6,865 nt of DNA from JAGLRQ01 sp965369805 (GTDB lineage: Bacteria; Auribacterota; UBA6266). Where the stretch lies: positions 1 to 6,865 of the forward strand of contig CBDURG010000101.1 of NCBI GenBank assembly GCA_965369805.1. Direction: 5' to 3'. The number at the start of each line of letters is the position of its first letter. The stretch's first letter is position 1. The notes beneath the pieces were generated by a model. It ran no database searches. It was not told the origin of the DNA and saw nothing but the letters and a program-made list of their open reading frames with translations. This document shows positions 5,692-6,865 of the stretch, in pieces. The translations under genes and the position numbers were made by a program.

Positions 5692-6865
5692 CTAATTTCG
5701 AGGATTGGCCCCTTGTTTTTTCCCTGCTATAAATGCTGTTGTCCAGGCGGCCTGAAAATTATAACCTCCTGTAATTCCGTCAATGTCCATTACTTCTCCG
5801 GCAAAATACAGGTTTTTACACACCTTACTTTGCATAGTATTAAGGTCGATACTTTCCAAACTAACACCGCCGCAAGTCACAAACTCTTCTTTAAATGATG
5901 TTTTCCCTTTCACAGAATAAATATCATTGGTTAACACACTCACTAATTTATTTATCCCCTTTTTGCCGAGTTCTCCCCACTTTTTCTTGGCCGGCAAGTT
6001 ACTTTTCTCAAGCAAATAAAGCCATAATCTTTCAGGTAAAAAATAAGGGCTGACGTTTGACAAAATTTTATTTGAATGTTTCTTAACAATGTTTCTCAAC
6101 TTATCCATAACAACATCGTTGTTATGCACATTAACCCAATTTATCTGAACCTTAAATTCATATGCTTTTTCACTCAATAATCTCGCGCCAAAAGCCGATA
6201 ATTTTAAGATTGCCGGCCCGCTCATTCCCCAATGTGTAATAAGCAAGGGGCCTTCGGCTTTGAGTTTTGTTCCCTGTATGCTCACCAAAGTTTTTTCCAG
6301 CACAATTCCCATCAGCCTGGTAATCGATTCAGCCGGCATATTGAATGTGAATAATGAAGGAACAGGATCTTCGATCTTGTGATTTAATTTTTCAAGCCAC
6401 TCCCAACCCTTTCTTTTTGGAGAACCACCGGTTGCAACAATTACCTTGTCAAAAGTTCTCGATGGAACTTCTCTTTCTATAAAGTCCAATTCCAACTTGT
6501 CACCGGTTTGTTTAATGGCTTTTATTTCTCTCCCTACTTCAATTGCAACCCTTAATCTGTTCGTTTCCTTTAAAAAACAATCAATTATGCTTTGTGAACT
6601 TTGGGATACCGGGAAAACACAATTATCATCTTGAATTACCAAAGGAACGCCTCTAGACTCAAACCATCGCATAGCATGTTTGGTATTAAAGATTTGAAAG
6701 GCTTTTTTTAAAGCTTTCCCCCCTCTGGGATAAGCATTAGAGAGTTCTTTTATGGATGTGCAGCCGTTGGTAACATTACACCTTCCTCCACCCGATATTT
6801 TAACCTTGGACAGGAGTTTTTTTGATTTTTCAAAAATGACAACTTTAGCTTCCGGATATTTTTCC
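5692..6865 (-). CDS. HI0933/YhiN-family FAD-dependent oxidoreductase, 5' end beyond window
   Basis: The frame is open from the right edge to a TAG at 5692-5694, giving 390 visible residues. Family members have about 400-430, so only some 20 residues with the first Gly-rich FAD loop and the start codon are missing. The visible part opens with EKYPEAKVVIFEKSKKLL, the beta-strand ending in the acidic residue that binds the FAD ribose. It continues with KISGGGRCNVTN (22-33), VIVATGGSPKRKG (141-153), PSLFTFNMP (169-177), THWGMSGPAILKLS (210-223) and GEVMDIDGITGGYNFQAAW (356-374). These are the hallmarks of the HI0933/YhiN flavoproteins, often annotated BaiN after a bile-acid enzyme; that function should not be carried over. 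The Met at 6672 is internal, because GGGRCN lies before it in the same frame, and is not the start. The substrate is unknown. The protein looks intact and cytosolic. Whether it shares a transcript with the genes downstream is not clear. Confidence 0.95.
   Translation of the reverse strand, partial: EKYPEAKVVIFEKSKKLLSKVKISGGGRCNVTNGCTSIKELSNAYPRGGKALKKAFQIFNTKHAMRWFESRGVPLVIQDDNCVFPVSQSSQSIIDCFLKETNRLRVAIEVGREIKAIKQTGDKLELDFIEREVPSRTFDKVIVATGGSPKRKGWEWLEKLNHKIEDPVPSLFTFNMPAESITRLMGIVLEKTLVSIQGTKLKAEGPLLITHWGMSGPAILKLSAFGARLLSEKAYEFKVQINWVNVHNNDVVMDKLRNIVKKHSNKILSNVSPYFLPERLWLYLLEKSNLPAKKKWGELGKKGINKLVSVLTNDIYSVKGKTSFKEEFVTCGGVSLESIDLNTMQSKVCKNLYFAGEVMDIDGITGGYNFQAAWTTAFIAGKKQGANPRN

Noticed and set aside
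4711..5898. Plus-strand frames at 4711-4941, 5492-5680 and 5713-5898.
   Set aside because: They are antisense to the membrane-protein and flavoprotein genes, lack good start signals and have Phe/Ser/Cys-rich shadow composition.
1..6865. CRISPR array, tRNA, rRNA or insertion sequence.
   Set aside because: I saw no spaced direct repeats, no cloverleaf or rRNA motifs, and no transposase-like protein.

Overview
Every gene in this window lies on the minus strand, so transcription runs from high to low coordinates. The DNA looks like an AT-leaning Gram-negative bacterial chromosome, possibly from an uncultivated lineage. The best evidence for an outer membrane is a cyclophilin with an N-terminal export signal. 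Base composition and protein style would fit environmental groups such as Planctomycetota or Omnitrophota, but nothing here fixes the phylum. There are no RNA genes, insertion sequences, CRISPR arrays or phage genes.

In transcription order: (1) At the right edge is a HI0933/YhiN-family flavoprotein. It runs off the window, and its FAD-binding N-terminus is partly missing. (2) A 60-bp AT-rich gap contains an imperfect palindrome followed by a T tract on the opposite strand. (3) Next is a compact run of three genes, visibly more AT-rich than typA: a single-pass membrane protein of unknown function, a 149-residue orphan protein, and a GT4-like glycosyltransferase. The orphan and the glycosyltransferase overlap. 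The glycosyltransferase ribosome-binding site and start codon fall inside a 10-bp hairpin, which suggests translational coupling. (4) A 175-bp gap carries a plausible sigma70-type promoter. (5) Then follow typA/bipA (ribosome-associated GTPase), a secreted cyclophilin-type prolyl isomerase, and a DUF5661-like protein that runs off the left edge.

The typA, ppiA and DUF5661 block looks like ordinary housekeeping DNA, possibly one transcript. The accessory interest is in the membrane-protein/orphan/glycosyltransferase trio. Two of its three members match no family I recognise, and the overlap is structured as if the products were made in step. A surface-glycan or envelope role is a guess based only on the glycosyltransferase and the membrane anchor.

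Three start sites were moved inward from the longest open frame because a good Shine-Dalgarno precedes the internal ATG: the cyclophilin (1076), the glycosyltransferase (4232) and the membrane protein (5631). The flavoprotein was extended outward to the window edge. No stretch longer than 300 bases lacks a gene; the three gaps of 60 to 175 bases are described in the entries.
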